Shown one piece after another: positions 1 to 11,399 of a stretch of 64,000 nt of DNA. Each line of letters opens with the position of its first letter. The stretch's first letter is position 1. The notes beneath the pieces are model-generated. The model was not told the DNA's origin. It did not search any database and saw only the letters and a program-made list of their open reading frames with translations. Origin of the DNA: Bettongia penicillata ogilbyi (taxonomy: Eukaryota; Chordata; Mammalia; Diprotodontia; Potoroidae); contig JAJHZJ010000413.1 of assembly GCA_023548195.1 (NCBI GenBank), positions 14,567,941 through 14,631,940 of the forward strand, in the 5' to 3' direction. The position numbers and the translations under genes are program-made.

Positions 1-1296
1 GAACTTGTGTTTCTTCCACCCTGCTAGAGAGAGCAAAGTTCTGTCTGAACCCTGAGATCTAGTGTGTGTATTTTTGGTTTTTTTAAGCATAGTCTCCATT
101 TGTCAAAATCACTTTCAATAAGTTTACATGTTTATATTAAGTCTGAAGTTTTCTGGAAAATTCTTGAGCTTGCTAAACCTTGCCTCTCTTAAGGAAAGGC
201 AGGTCTATTTCCTTGAGATTTAGCATTCCAGTGCTTTGCTGGTCAAATGTAAAAGACTCTGGGATTTATTGGTCGGCAAAAGAAGTAGAATTGAGCCCCA
301 GATTCCTTGACAGAGCTCTGTTTGTATGTTATTTGCCAAAGTCTTATTTGTAGAAAGAAGAAAAGATGGATGGCAAAAAGGAGTCACAAAAATAATAATA
401 TATGAGTTCATAGTTAAGTAAAGCAAAGGAGCAGTGGAGGCTGGTGGGAACTGTGGTTAGCTTTATTAGCAATCTGTTTGTAGCAGAGCTCAGGATTATC
501 CTGTAGCTGAAAAGGTATGCTAGTGATTTCTTTGCAAATGTAAGCTTAGTCAGAAACCAGTATTAGTGTCTTCCTGTCTGAGTACAGCAGTCCATCAATG
601 AGTCATTTTACTGCCCTCGTAGCTTGGTTTAACAATAGTAGGAAATCAATTAGGATTACTAAGTGCTCGGTTCAGTAAATAACAGCACTACAGAAATTTG
701 AGGAAATTAAAAAATATCCTGAAAGTGTGTGTCAGGGGCGGGAGTAATCTCCTCTTGGCAGCATCATCCTAGTAAGATAAGAACGATTAGTTCAGTCTTG
801 GTAAATAGGTGGAGGGAAATATTCTCACCATATCTCTGGAGTCTGGAGAAATTCCCCACTATGTAAAGAATGAAGTCAGCCTGACTTCTCTAACAGAAAA
901 CTTCGTGAGTCTGCATCTCTGCCTCAGAAATGGGGCAAGGTGACCTCATGCCTTTAAACACTGGTACATCCTCAAGAATGTTTTATGTGTAATTCAAATG
1001 ATAATGTAAAAATGGGGACCATCATTTCCTCCCTTCCAGTTGGAATGTATAAGCAACTCATCTACGGGTGAGGGGAAAGGAGGCCAAACATTTGCTTATC
1101 TATGTTTCCATGCTTCAAGGGTTTCACAAGGCTTTTGTTTGTGTTTGTTTATTTTACAATAGGGACTTTTAAAGAAATGTCCTGTGTTTAAAATAAAAAA
1201 TAGTACACTGCACAAGTCTTTTTTTCATTAAAAGTTCAGATTTCTTCACCTAGATCAACCTCTTCTTAGCAAATCTGTAATAGGGTTTTGATTTGG
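1..1296. other. unclassified noncoding DNA
   Basis: AT-rich sequence with stops in all frames. I recognise no repeat family, exon or RNA gene. Short open frames here have no recognisable protein signature. Confidence 0.5.
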
Positions 1297-1436
1297 AACT
1301 CGAAATTATCTGAGAGGGCATCTATTCCAACCTCCTTATTTCACAGATGAGGAAACTAAGACAGACAGGTTAAGTGATTTGCCCAAGGCCATACAGTTAG
1401 TACAAACATCTGAGGCAGGATTGGAACTCAGACGTT
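1297..1436 (-). repeat. MIR-type SINE fragment
   Basis: The plus strand shows the reverse complement of a tRNA-derived SINE: a 'gatgaggaaactaagac' block, then 'ttgcccaaggccatacag', then 'ggattggaactcag' (antisense of the B-box region). This order is the signature of MIR and related mammalian SINEs. Heavily diverged. Confidence 0.75.
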
Positions 1437-2117
1437 AATGAACTTGTTAGAATGAATTTTTTTTGTTGGTTTGCTGTTCCATAACGAGAAAGGGACAGAG
1501 CCATAATTAGCAATTTTTTTTTTATATCTTAAGTGAATGGAATGGAAAAGAGGAGACATATCCACATGGGGGATAAATGTCAGGGGACACTACCAGAGAG
1601 AAGGGTTGCAGGAGTGAGGTTATGACAAAGGTCCCCCTAAAAGCATGTCACTTCACTACTGAGAGGAGTTTGCCCAGACAGGGGAGGACCTGAGTTGGGA
1701 AAAGGTCTAGAAAGTGCTGTGTCCTTTAATTCACCAGCTACCATAGTGATGAATAAAGAAAAAGATAGGGTTGAGGGTGGGAAAATAAGCCCAAGAATGT
1801 GCTTATAATGTTATGTTCATTTCCCACCTTGAAACAGAACCCTGATAGCTACAACTTTGCTATGGTTCTGTTAAAGGAATTTAGTGTTTTAGACCAAATT
1901 TGATTATCTCTAAAAACCAATCTGGAGGTTATTTCTCATCTTGAAATAAAATAGGAATAGATAAATGTTTTCAAAGAGGGATATACTATGATATTTTATA
2001 ATACTTAACAGATTTCAGTGCAATCTGGTACAGAGGTACAGATTACGGAGATGTATTTGCATATAGTGAAATCTAGTGATAGTTTTTTTTAATAGAATCA
2101 TGTTCTACCAAGTTCTA

Positions 2118-2302
2118 GTAGGAAACTTAGAGATCATACAGTTCAATAATGCGTGCTCAGATTTCCCTTCCTTCCCATCACACCCTCTGGAGAATATGGA
2201 GGTTTGTGGAGGTCAAGGGACTTTTTAAGGTCGTACAGCTAATGAGTAGCTGAGTTAGAAATACAACCTATTCATTGTTTTTCCACTCATACTGCCATTG
2301 CC
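2118..2302 (-). repeat. MIR-type SINE fragment, decayed
   Basis: Reads 'agagatcatacagttcaata', then 'ggtcaagggactttttaagg', then 'gtcgtacagctaatgagtagc', the antisense order of a MIR-type SINE. The 'gaggaaactgag' block has been replaced by unrelated-looking sequence, so the match is partial. Confidence 0.55.
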
Positions 2303-2349
2303 TAGTGAGTTAGCAAGTTAGAGGGAATTTGCTACCCTACCTAGGTCTT

Positions 2350-2615
2350 ACTTTTGTCATTCAGGCCTTTCAGGTATGTCTAACTCTTCATGACCCCATT
2401 TGTGTTTTTCTTGGTCAAGATAACTGGAGTGGTTTGCTGGATACTGGAGTCCTTTTTCAGCTCATTTTACAGATGAGGAAACTGAGTCAAAAAGGGCTTA
2501 GTGACTTGTCTAAGGTCACATAGCTAGTAAGAGTCAGAGGCCAGATCTAAAGTCAGGAAGGTGAGTCTCCCTGACTCCAGGCCAGGCAGTGTATCCATTG
2601 CACCACTTAGGTGCT
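2350..2615 (-). repeat. MAR1-like SINE, near full length
   Basis: In reverse complement this is a long marsupial tRNA-derived SINE. The plus strand shows its tail first ('gtctaactcttcatgacccc', 'actggagtggtttgctgg'), then 'cagatgaggaaactgagtc', 'aaggtcacatagctagtaag' and the head region ending 'atccattgcaccactta'. Three copies of the same tail occur elsewhere in the window (19586-19655, 41125-41310, and sense at 48033-48280). RNA polymerase III-type, non-coding. Confidence 0.8.
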
Positions 2616-2799
2616 CTAGGTCTTGCAGCTCATGATAAAAGCTTTAACTTTAGGGTGTGAAGAACATAGACTTCAGGGAAAAGGTCATTCCATTCACAGA
2701 TGATGACTGTTGATCAAGGGAAACGTATTCTGAACTTTTTCAATATTCTCTTTTTCCCTGAGTGGGACTGACTAGTAAAGAACATTCCTGAGAATGTTA

Positions 2800-2950
2800 A
2801 GAACACTGAAATTGAACTTGGAGAACTCAAGCTCCAATCCCTGTTTTGCCACTGTGATCCCACCTCTGTAACTTTAGGCATGCCCTTCCCCTCTCAGGTT
2901 CCATATCTACATGCAAGGGTGGGAAGCAAAGCCCAAGTAACAGTTTGCCC
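2800..2950 (+). repeat. possible tRNA-derived SINE, decayed
   Basis: 'agctccaatccctgttttgcc' followed by 'ctgtaactttaggcatgcc' and 'cctctcaggttccatatcta' keeps the spacing of the B-box, 'gtgaccttgggcaagtc' and 'cctcagtttcctcatct' blocks, but each is much altered. Weak call. Confidence 0.4.
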
Positions 2951-3614
2951 AGTTCCACTGCATAGTCACCTTGAGTTGCCTGTTCAGAGATTTTAAAAGA
3001 AGTCTCGAAAAAACGACTTACCTTTTTTGCTTCTTTTGGAGATGGGAGGAAGTTTGCAGAGAGAAGTTACAGCACTGGTCAGTGCATGGAAGCAATTGCT
3101 ACCACAAAGAGAATGCCTCTTTACTGGCTTAATGGATCAATAATACAACATAGGCCTTAGACCTATAAAGAAAATTAAGCTAACCATGCTTGCAGTGGCC
3201 TAAGAGTCAGACCCCGTGATCGGGAATTGAGCCATAATTGAGCAAGCTGACTTGAATGACCTTCACAGAAGAGACCATTCACTGAGGGAGAGCAGTATGG
3301 GAATACCACAGGAAGAAAAAGGACATCAGAAGCATAGAAAGACAGAAGCTTGAATTACCTTGGTCTTGTGTATTTCTTACAAGTGTACTCTATACATGTG
3401 TCCATTCTTTCCCGATACTGTGTATATTTATGTAGATAGTCTAGTCTACAAGGATTACTATTGCCATTCTGTATCTTTTCAGTAAATGTCTTTGTTTTGA
3501 GCTAATTGTGTCAATGGACTGAATATTAAAGAGAAATGTACATTGAACCTAGGTTGGGCAGCCCCTGGGGATCCAACCCATGCATCCAAGTTTAAGAGAT
3601 AACCCAGAGAGAGC

Positions 3615-3692
3615 AGTGTATGTGAAATGAGGAGTTGAACCAAATGACCTCTAAGACCCTTTCAGTTCTAAATCCATGATCCTATCACCCTA
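3615..3692 (+). repeat. SINE 3' end
   Basis: Only the 3' end of a SINE seen repeatedly in this window: 'ccaaatgacctctaagaccc' then 'cagttctaaatccatgatcc'. Sister copies are at 5100-5160, 33900-33958 and 60640-60700. Confidence 0.6.
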
Positions 3693-3812
3693 CAGTTCCT
3701 CTCCTTTGGTGCTGCAGGAGTGAAAATAGAGAAAATAGTGATGTTATATAGGATGATAATTTATCTATATTTATACCTATATATTTGTATATGTGTATGT
3801 ATATGTATATGT

Positions 3813-4326
3813 ACTTATGACTAAGAGATCTAGATCTATATCCATCTATCTATACATATATTTACGTATATATACATATGTGCTTATAACTGATATATCT
3901 ACATCTATACCCATATATATATGGGTATCTCTACTTGTAACTGATGTGTCTATATCTATACCTATCTATAGTTAAATGCACTCTATATGCACTCATAACT
4001 GATATATCTGTATCTATACTCATATATATAAGTATATTTGCATATGTAGTTATAACTGATATATCTAGATCTATGCCCATGTATACGTTTACTTATAACT
4101 GATATATCTATATCTCCATCCATTTATATGTATATGTTTATGTGTACTTATAACTGATATACCTATAACTATACTCACATATACATATATTTATGTATAT
4201 GTGTATATGCACTTAGAACCAATCTATATCTATACCCCTATATATGTATCTATATATGTATGTATACTTATAGCTGATACATCTGTATGTGCATCCACAT
4301 ATATGTACACATATATGTATGCATAT
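3813..4326. repeat. AT-rich minisatellite, about 57-bp period
   Basis: A tandem array whose repeating core is 'cttataactgatatatct' followed by 'atatctatac'. Cores begin near 3813, 3882, 3933, 3991, 4048, 4091, 4146, 4211 and 4266, giving nine imperfect copies with spacing 43-69 bp (mean about 57). Between cores lie variable (TA)n/(TATG)n spacers, so length variation comes mainly from the spacers. It abuts a MAR1 SINE on its right. Open frames across it are by-products of the repeat. Confidence 0.85.
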
Positions 4327-4535
4327 GAAGTGGATAGCTAGATGGTACAGTGGATAGAGTACTTGGTCTTGAAGTCAGGAGGACCTGAGTTCAAGTCCAG
4401 CCTCAGATACTTACTATCTGTATCACCCTGGGTAAGTCACTTAACCTTGTTTGCCTCAGTTTCCTCATCTGTAAAATGATCTGGAGAAGGAAATGCCATT
4501 TCAATATCTTTGCCATGAAAACACCACTCAATAAC
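4327..4535 (+). repeat. MAR1-like SINE
   Basis: Sense-orientation SINE: 'gtggatagctagatggtaca' then 'cagtggatagagtacttgg', a B-box-like 'gagttcaagtccagcc', 'gggtaagtcacttaacctt', 'cctcagtttcctcatctgta', 'gatctggagaaggaaatgcc' and a decayed 'tatctttgccatgaaaacac' tail. tRNA-related Pol III promoter boxes are still visible. One of the better-preserved SINEs here. Confidence 0.88.
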
Positions 4536-4989
4536 AATAATGTGTATGTGGGTGTATGCATATACAAAAGTCTGAAATTATGTACAAGTTATAGGTGCCC
4601 TTCATCATCAAAGATTTTTTCCAAAAAAGAGTATGAACTAAAGAGATTTGGACAGAAATAAAATCATAAGTTTCCTATATTTGAGCTTAGGTGAACTCCA
4701 AACATTCAATAAAATTAGCAGCAAGTCTCCTCCCAGAATCTTTGGATCACCTGATAAGTCATTGAAGTATTGCAAAAAAAAAAAAAGTGTATGACTTGTG
4801 ATCAAACATCCTGTTGTACCAACAACTCCTCTTTACTTATGAGTCATCTTTCCAGAACAGAGACTATGAACTTGCTCAGGTTGTTGAAATGTAGGCCTGT
4901 CCGGGGGTCAACAAAGATACCTCAGGCTCTGTCTAGGTGACTGAGTCAGGGCACCTCTGGAGGTGTGCTCACAGTCCAGAAGTCATTTG

Positions 4990-5162
4990 GCTGAAGGTAT
5001 GGGGGAAAGAGTACTGGATTTGTAGTCAAAACACCTGAGTTCGAATGGCAGTACTGCCCTTTTCTACCTGTATGACCTCAATTTCCTCCTCTTTAAAATG
5101 AGGGGTTTGGATTAGATGGCTTCTAAGGATCCTACCAGCTCTAGACCTATGACCATCCAACA
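4990..5162 (+). repeat. tRNA-derived SINE with 'tggcttctaaggatcc' tail
   Basis: 'gaaagagtactggatttgta' opens the element, with 'acctgagttcgaatggcag' as the B-box region, then 'acctcaatttcctcctctt', 'aaaatgaggggtttggatta' and the end 'ccagctctagacctatgacc'. It differs from MAR1 in its 3' half. Confidence 0.8.
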
Positions 5163-5284
5163 ATATGAAGCTGAGTTAATAGAATGGCATCTTAAAGGAT
5201 TTTTTGTTTAAGTACAAAGTCCCCTTGGAGCAGTTGGTAAGATGGTTTCCTCAGCAGAAACAAATTCCTTTGTCCTCAATATAC

Positions 5285-5440
5285 CCTTGAAATAAAAATA
5301 GCAACATAACATAGTAAAGTACCTTCAGGACAAACTCTTAATTTCAGAGATGAGGAAACTGTGGTCCACAGAGGTTAATTGACTTCTTCAAGGTCACACA
5401 GCTAGCAATTGGCAGATGTAATCCCAGCACCCAGGGCTAC
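5285..5440 (-). repeat. MIR-type SINE fragment
   Basis: Antisense order: 'gagatgaggaaactgtggtc', 'gaggttaattgacttcttca', 'aggtcacacagctagcaat'. The head is decayed. Confidence 0.7.
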
Positions 5441-6164
5441 TGCCCCCCAGCTGAGTAATCATTACATTCCTTTCCTGTACAAGAGGGCATGGAGGGGGAG
5501 ACTATGGTTAGGAAGAGAAGTGAGTCTCTCTGGATTCCCTCAAGGATATTCTAGGGAGAGGGGCTTCAGATCAGAGAATCATCCCTTTGCCAGATTACCA
5601 ACTTTTCCAAGAATAGAAAAAAATGATGCAAGGGGATTTTAAAGAACTGGTGGAGAAAAATAACTGAATGAGCCTAGTAGAGAATCCTCTCATTTCTCTC
5701 TTCCCCATGAGAAACTCTGCCTCCTTCCGTGGTTTTATGACTCATGGAATGTAATACCATAAGTGGTTTAAGCACAAGTGGGACTGTGCAAATCACAACA
5801 CACTTTAAGGGATAAAATAAGTAGGCCACAAATTCTTTGATGAATTTATGATATTAGGGGCCTAGATATAGCACAGTGGATGGAATGCTGGGCATCGTCC
5901 CACAAGAAATACAAACAAAAGAAGATAGAATAACTGTTCTAATGTTCCTATTTGCAAATGATGCTGTACTAAGTACATCAGCATTACAAAACCACCTTAG
6001 TAAAAGCCACAGTAATGTAGGGGATTGATTGATCCAATCAAGTATTAGGACATAACACCAAAATAACCAGTTGTTTTACAGAATATTGCCATTTTAATCT
6101 TAACTATTAAGCATGGTCAACAAGTATAGCAAGAATTACGTTAATAATTATAGTAATTACAATA

Positions 6165-6560
6165 ACTGAATCTTTATGGTGGTTTAAGGTTTGCCAAACA
6201 CATAGAATTCATTATCTCATCTGATCCTAACAATGAACTGTAAAAAGTAATAATGATTTGACCTCAAAGTCAGGAAGACCTGGGTTCAACTCCTGACTCT
6301 AACAAGTATTTGACCAACCCACCTTGGTCAAGTCATTTAACTTCTCAGGGCTTCAGAAAACCCTGTAAGTTTGCAAGTTGCAGAAGAGTTGCTAGTCTGC
6401 ATGCATGGAGTGAGTAACCTTACTGTAAGTTCTCTCCACTGCGGAAATCACCAAAAAGAAAATAACCCAAACCCTCCAAAAATAGTTATTGTCCTCATTT
6501 TCCAGGAGAGGAAACTGGAGTTTGGGCATATAAAGTAAATTACTTACAGTATGTGAGATT
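6165..6560 (-). repeat. MIR copy, interrupted
   Basis: Left part 6165-6245 reads 'ctttatggtggtttaaggtt' then 'attatctcatctgatcctaa' (MIR 3' half, antisense). Right part, about 6480-6560, resumes with 'tattgtcctcattttccag' and 'gagaggaaactggag'. A sense-orientation SINE at about 6250-6425 lies between them. Confidence 0.6.
6250..6425 (+). repeat. SINE nested in MIR
   Basis: 'gacctcaaagtcaggaagac' with B-box-like 'gggttcaactcctgactct', then 'ggtcaagtcatttaacttct', and a distinctive 3' part 'gcagaagagttgctagtctg'. That 3' part recurs at 31600 and 61890, so at least three copies of this sub-family are in the window. Confidence 0.65.
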
Positions 6561-6599
6561 CCAATCCAAATTTCACCTCTCTGATTTAAATATAGAACA

Positions 6600-9060
6600 T
6601 AAGTTTTGTCATCATTCATAAATACAATTTCAGATGGCAAGGAAAAGTAGTGCCTAGAGAAATATAATACAGGTCTATGTTCTATAAACTCATGGTGATA
6701 TTTTGACTTCTAATGGATCTCTGATATCGCTAATATGGACACTCCTTCCAATGATACAGAGTTTGACCTATTTATCTATGCAGGAGAAATCAAGTTAAAA
6801 AAGAATGATTCTAGACCAGTAGTTTCCAAACTTTTCTGGTCTTTCCTATTAAGAAAATGTCCCCTCTTCTCTTATCCTTGGTAAATATGTTGGTGAGGTG
6901 GAGGAAAGGGAAAAAGGTTTAGGTTATGAACCATCTTATTGAAATGTTTATTGATAGGCTTAGCAGTAAAAACTTAATGATTTATATTAAAATTGTATTG
7001 ATGTACCTCTGGTTCTTTGGAGACTAGCATTCTATACTTTGGAGGCAAACCATTCTCACCTAAAGGATAATATGGTTAAAAAGATAAGCCTCTCAAGGAG
7101 ATCTTTGTGATTATAAGAAGCACATTCTGGCTTAATACTGAAGAGGAGGAGAAGAAGAAGGCTAACTTATCTTTCAGTAATTGGTGAAGAGTAGATGTGT
7201 GTTGTATTAGAGACAAAAACCATAACTGGCTATCTTATGGAGGGTAGGAGGTAACCCATCTTCCCACCCTCTCACTAACTGATCATACACAAACTTGAGA
7301 TCAAGTCTCCTTAAAGTCAGGGGAGGGATGGAGGCTTGACTCATTTTGGAAACAATTACTCTAGTCTACAATGTGCATTTGTATGGACAACTCATACAGT
7401 GAGTCCATTAAAATAGTCATCCATAGGGCCTATCCAAGATGACTGTATTAATGAACCATATTTATTAAGAAGCTACTATGTATCAGGCCCTGTTTAGATT
7501 TAACGAACAAATCTAAAACTAATAGTACTATGATATGAACAAATAATTATCCAAATTGAAACTGATCAGAAGTTGTCTCAGTTGCAAAAGTTATTTTACA
7601 CAATATATATTAAATGTCCTTTATTCCTTCTCCCCCTTCCTTCCTTCTTTCCCTTTTTTCTCTCCTCCCTTCTTTTTTCTCTTCTTTCCATCCTTCCACT
7701 ACAGAAAAATCACCAATAAATCAGTTCCTATGTGGCATAGAATTCCATGCCCAATAGAAAGGAGACTTGACATTTGTAAATGACATTGATGATTGGGATT
7801 ATATTTTCCCTATTATTAATCTAAGCTTTAGAAAATAAATTTTCCAGTGTTATTTCAAACCAAGAGGCACAGAGGAAAATGCAAAATTATATCAACACTT
7901 TAAAAGTGATCTTTAAGATCAGAGGAATGAAGCAAGTTGTGCATTTTCCATTCAGATACTTCCCTTCATTCCTTTCATTCTTTGTTGAAATCTGTGGGAA
8001 CTGAAAAATGACACACTTCTACAGTTAGTTTCTTCAACCCCTAAAGATTAATGGTACAGAAGATTTAAATGATGTTTGAGATTCCTCTTCTTTTCATGTT
8101 TTTCAGTCTTGAAAACTAAAAGATATAATACAAATTAGTAGCAACTTAGATTTTTATGAGGGTGATCAAATTTATTGGGAATGCGTTAAAACCACCAAAA
8201 GTATATCATAGAAATAAAGGAAGAAACGTGCTTTTATTGTTAACTGGAAAGTAGTGATATTGTTATTATTTATTCAATACATGTTATAGCTAAAATATTT
8301 GACTTTTCATTGGCTTTTCAATTTCTTTTCAAAACTATAAATACGCATTAGTGTTCTTTTTCATTTGTCTTATGACAATCACCATCTTCTGTGTGTGTGC
8401 ATGGGCAATGAGGGGCAGAAGTACATATTGAAAAGGTGACTGGATCTGAAATCAGAGGACCTGGCTCTGCTATTTGTTAGTCACATTGTATAATGAGATT
8501 TAGTACCAAGGGGTCACCAACCAATGGACAACCCAGAGCTTCACTGGAATTAACACAGTTTGAAGAGAATATGAGATAGGTCCTCAGAACATTGGGTGAA
8601 TTCCCTGGAGAGAATTTAGAAGAGGACATGAGTAAGTGTCATATGGGATGGGTGGAAATTGACTAACTGTGACCCATTTTGTTAGAAGAAACATCTAGAT
8701 CAATGGTGTCATAGATCTTTTGGAATATTGGAGTAGAAATATTCAACAGATTGTTGTATTAAATATGATACAATGAAGATAATAGGGAAATACTTATTGA
8801 AAAAAGCTATATTTTGTGTTTTTCATGTTTATTACATACTTTTAGTGGTAATTTTAATTTTTGGTTCATATTTTGTTATAAACTATGCAGTCTGTTCTTC
8901 CTCCATACTTGTCCTTCTAATGATGACTCCTCCATGATACCTCTTCAATGAGTCGTGCCTCCTTTCTGGGAGCCACCTTGTCATGGAAAGCTAGCTTCTT
9001 TCTTACCTAAACCTTTTTCAACTCTTGTTTATGAATTGTATTACCACAACAGTAATAACA
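6600..9060. other. unclassified noncoding DNA
   Basis: About 2.4 kb of AT-rich sequence without a recognisable gene. A pyrimidine tract (ttcc/ttctc runs) lies at about 7617-7700. A possible decayed SINE is at 8430-8500. No exon-like stretch stands out. Confidence 0.5.
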
Positions 9061-9064
9061 AAAC

Positions 9065-9155
9065 CCAATAATAATAGCATTTAGGTATCCTTTATTTGTC
9101 AGGTATTATACTAGGTGCTGTATAAATATTAGATAGTTATATTAGCCTTTTAGAG
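9065..9155 (-). repeat. MIR 3' fragment
   Basis: 'aataatagcatttaggtatc' followed by 'caggtattatactaggtgct' is the antisense of the MIR/L2 3' end ('cagtgcctggcacatagtag'). Confidence 0.55.
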
Positions 9156-9834
9156 TTTGTTAGGTGAGGTCGTTTAAGAGTGCTACATGCCAAATTTTTC
9201 TTACAAAAATCATCCTACATAAAGACTCTAATCTCTAAAGACTTAACATATGCGTATAATAAAAAAAAATACCCAGATGCAGGCTCACTCATGCAAGAGG
9301 TGCTTGAATCATATAAATGGGGGACTACTTTTTCCATTCATCTGTATCATGGTTATTATAAAAGTTGTAATAGACAGACTATTTTGAACCCTGAGCTGAA
9401 AGGGTTAGTGCTGTATATATGGTATAATTTAGCTTCATCATATATGCATGTTTATTATTACTCACTGATGCATAATGAACTTACATGTAATTTTCACCAA
9501 AGGATTTTAAGTGAAAATGGAACATCTGGCTTTGGGACAACTATACTTTTTGTTGGAATCTCCTTTTTCGTACCTAGGTTGAGTTATTTTGCCTTCACTC
9601 AAGAGATGAAATTCTTCATACTCTCTTAGCACATGGTTTGCAAGACTTTGAACACATCTTCTCAGCCTACTAGAGAACCCTTAACTCTGGTCCTCTATCA
9701 CTTATGATTCTCCAATATTAGGCCAATAATGTTCTTATCATCCAATATCTCCACTCTTTTACAAAGGAAGTAATACAGAGTTGGGAAAGGTTCTGGAAAC
9801 AAGGCAAATAAACTCAATTACAACTATTCATCAC

Positions 9835-10255
9835 AGAAATGCAGAGCTGTAAGGGGCCTTAAAGTCATCTAGTACAACTTGTGCTTAAATAAAAAACCTG
9901 CCCGGGGGATGGTCACTCAGTTTTTCATTCATGACCTCTAGAGAGAAAGAAACCATTGCCTCCTGGGGAAGCCAATTCCATTTCCAAAAAGTTCTGATTC
10001 TTAGGAAAATTTTCCTTATATCAAGTCTAGATCTGCCCCTTTGTAATGTCCGCTCATTGCTTACGGCTTTGCTCTGCATTTCCAAGCAGAATAAGTCTCC
10101 TCTCTCTTTACCATGACAGCTTTTCTAATATTCAGAGATAGTTATCAAGTCTTTTTAAAAGCCTCTCTTCTTTATTCCTCCAACTGTTAATTCCATCTTC
10201 TCCAGAACTGGCCTCGTATTCAACTTGCATATTTTTGTATATACCTTAAATGTCA
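9835..10255 (-). repeat. CR1/L3 LINE 3' region
   Basis: In plus orientation the sequence runs 'ggggccttaaagtcatctag', 'cctcctggggaagccaattc', 'aggaaaattttccttatatc', 'agtctagatctgcccctttg', 'gcagaataagtctcctctct' and 'acagcttttctaatattcag'. This is the antisense 3' region of CR1-like LINEs, known across amniotes. A second, shorter copy of the same region is at 22510-22705. Confidence 0.72.
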
Positions 10256-10279
10256 TGTTAACATGACTGTATGTTATCC

Positions 10280-10735
10280 CAGGAATGATAGGGATGTTCT
10301 GAAGTTTGTTGATGAACAAATTGACATGGTCCAGGAAATATGAAGATTACTTTAGCAATGTTGCAAAGGACAGATTGGGGAAGGGAGAAGGACTAGAGGC
10401 AGAGAAACTGGTTCAGAGGCTATTGCAATAATTCAGATGGTTGGCAATGTGGACATCACCTGGGGTGGTGATATTGAGAATGAAGAGGAGAAGTTAAATG
10501 CAAAACATATTATGGTGGTAGACTTAACAGGAACTGGTAACTGATTGGGTGTGGTGGAGGAGGGAGAGATAAGTGTCAAAAAAGATGGTGGCATTTTAAG
10601 TCTGGATGACTGAGAAGCAGTGACTTCTTCAACAGAAGAAGGGAAGTTGGAAAGAGAAAACAAAGAATATGATGGATTCAATTTAGAAAGTGCTATATTT
10701 GAGGGGTTAATGAGTATGAGTTAAGAGGACATAGA
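10280..10735 (-). repeat. L2 LINE, ORF2-derived segment
   Basis: 'gaggctattgcaataattca', 'aacaggaactggtaactgat' and 'cagaagaagggaagttgg' are in the same order as the antisense L2 at 56770-58255, which still carries reverse-transcriptase motifs. Probably continues after the SINE at 10755-10895 as far as about 11400 ('gagttgtctgctttgaaataa'). Confidence 0.65.
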
Positions 10736-10754
10736 CCATAGGATCATGGATAAC

Positions 10755-10895
10755 AGTATCATAGATTTAGAGTCAGGAGGGACCAGAGTAGCCAACTTAT
10801 CCAACCCTTCATTTTATAGTTAAGTAATTGAGGCATAGAGAGGTTAAATGACTTGTTTTATGTCATGCAAGTTCTAAGTGGCAGAACTATATGTT
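10755..10895 (-). repeat. MIR-type SINE nested in L2
   Basis: 'atcatagatttagagtcagg', 'agttaagtaattgaggcata', 'gagaggttaaatgacttgtt'. The antisense SINE order is clear. L2-like sequence lies on both sides. Confidence 0.7.
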
Positions 10896-11399
10896 TAGTC
10901 TTATGTTTCCAAATGCAGGACTCTTTTGGATGTGTTGGGCTGTAGTTAATGATGCAAGAGATATAATGCAGATAGTTTTGAAAAAAAAAATTGGCAACTC
11001 ATTTGATGTAGATGGAAGAGAAGGAAGAGCCCAGGTAGAGTTGTTCATTGGACTGTTAGAAATAGGAATGTAGAGCTCAGAGAAGTGATGAATGTTGGAT
11101 ATAAATTTAACAGTCCTTCTGGTGAAGCTTGAACTTATGGCATGGTGAGAAGACCTATGTCACTGAAGACCTTGGAAGTTATATTTCTTCATATATTGGG
11201 ATGATAAGAAGTTAATGTGACTGAAAAGCATGGTATTTTCCCCTCTAGCAAGAGTTTTTAGGGTTTGTGTCTAGAGAGAGTAAGGTAACCAACCAAGAGG
11301 AAGAGATTATAAATTCAGAGTTGTCTGCTTTGAAATAATGAGTGGAGCCATGGGATGAATGAGGTGGTTAAGGGAGTGTAATTGAACAGAAGAAAGCAA

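Noticed and set aside
3370..3560. Possible LTR-like block ('cagtaaatgtctttgttttg')
   Set aside because: It resembles LTR ends I have seen in marsupial DNA, but borders and target duplication could not be placed. Left unclassified.
3813..4326. Regular spacing of repeats, considered as a CRISPR array
   Set aside because: Spacing varies 43-69 bp, spacers are simple TA repeats related to each other, and the DNA is mammalian. It is a minisatellite.
4327..4460. tRNA-like A/B boxes, considered as a tRNA gene
   Set aside because: The element continues into a SINE body with many sister copies and has no complete cloverleaf.
9180..9629. 149-codon open frame on the plus strand, the longest without a known family
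   Set aside because: No motif, signal or composition typical of a gene. In 64 kb of AT-rich DNA read in six frames, about one frame of this length is expected by chance by a rough estimate. A protein search or transcript data could overturn this.
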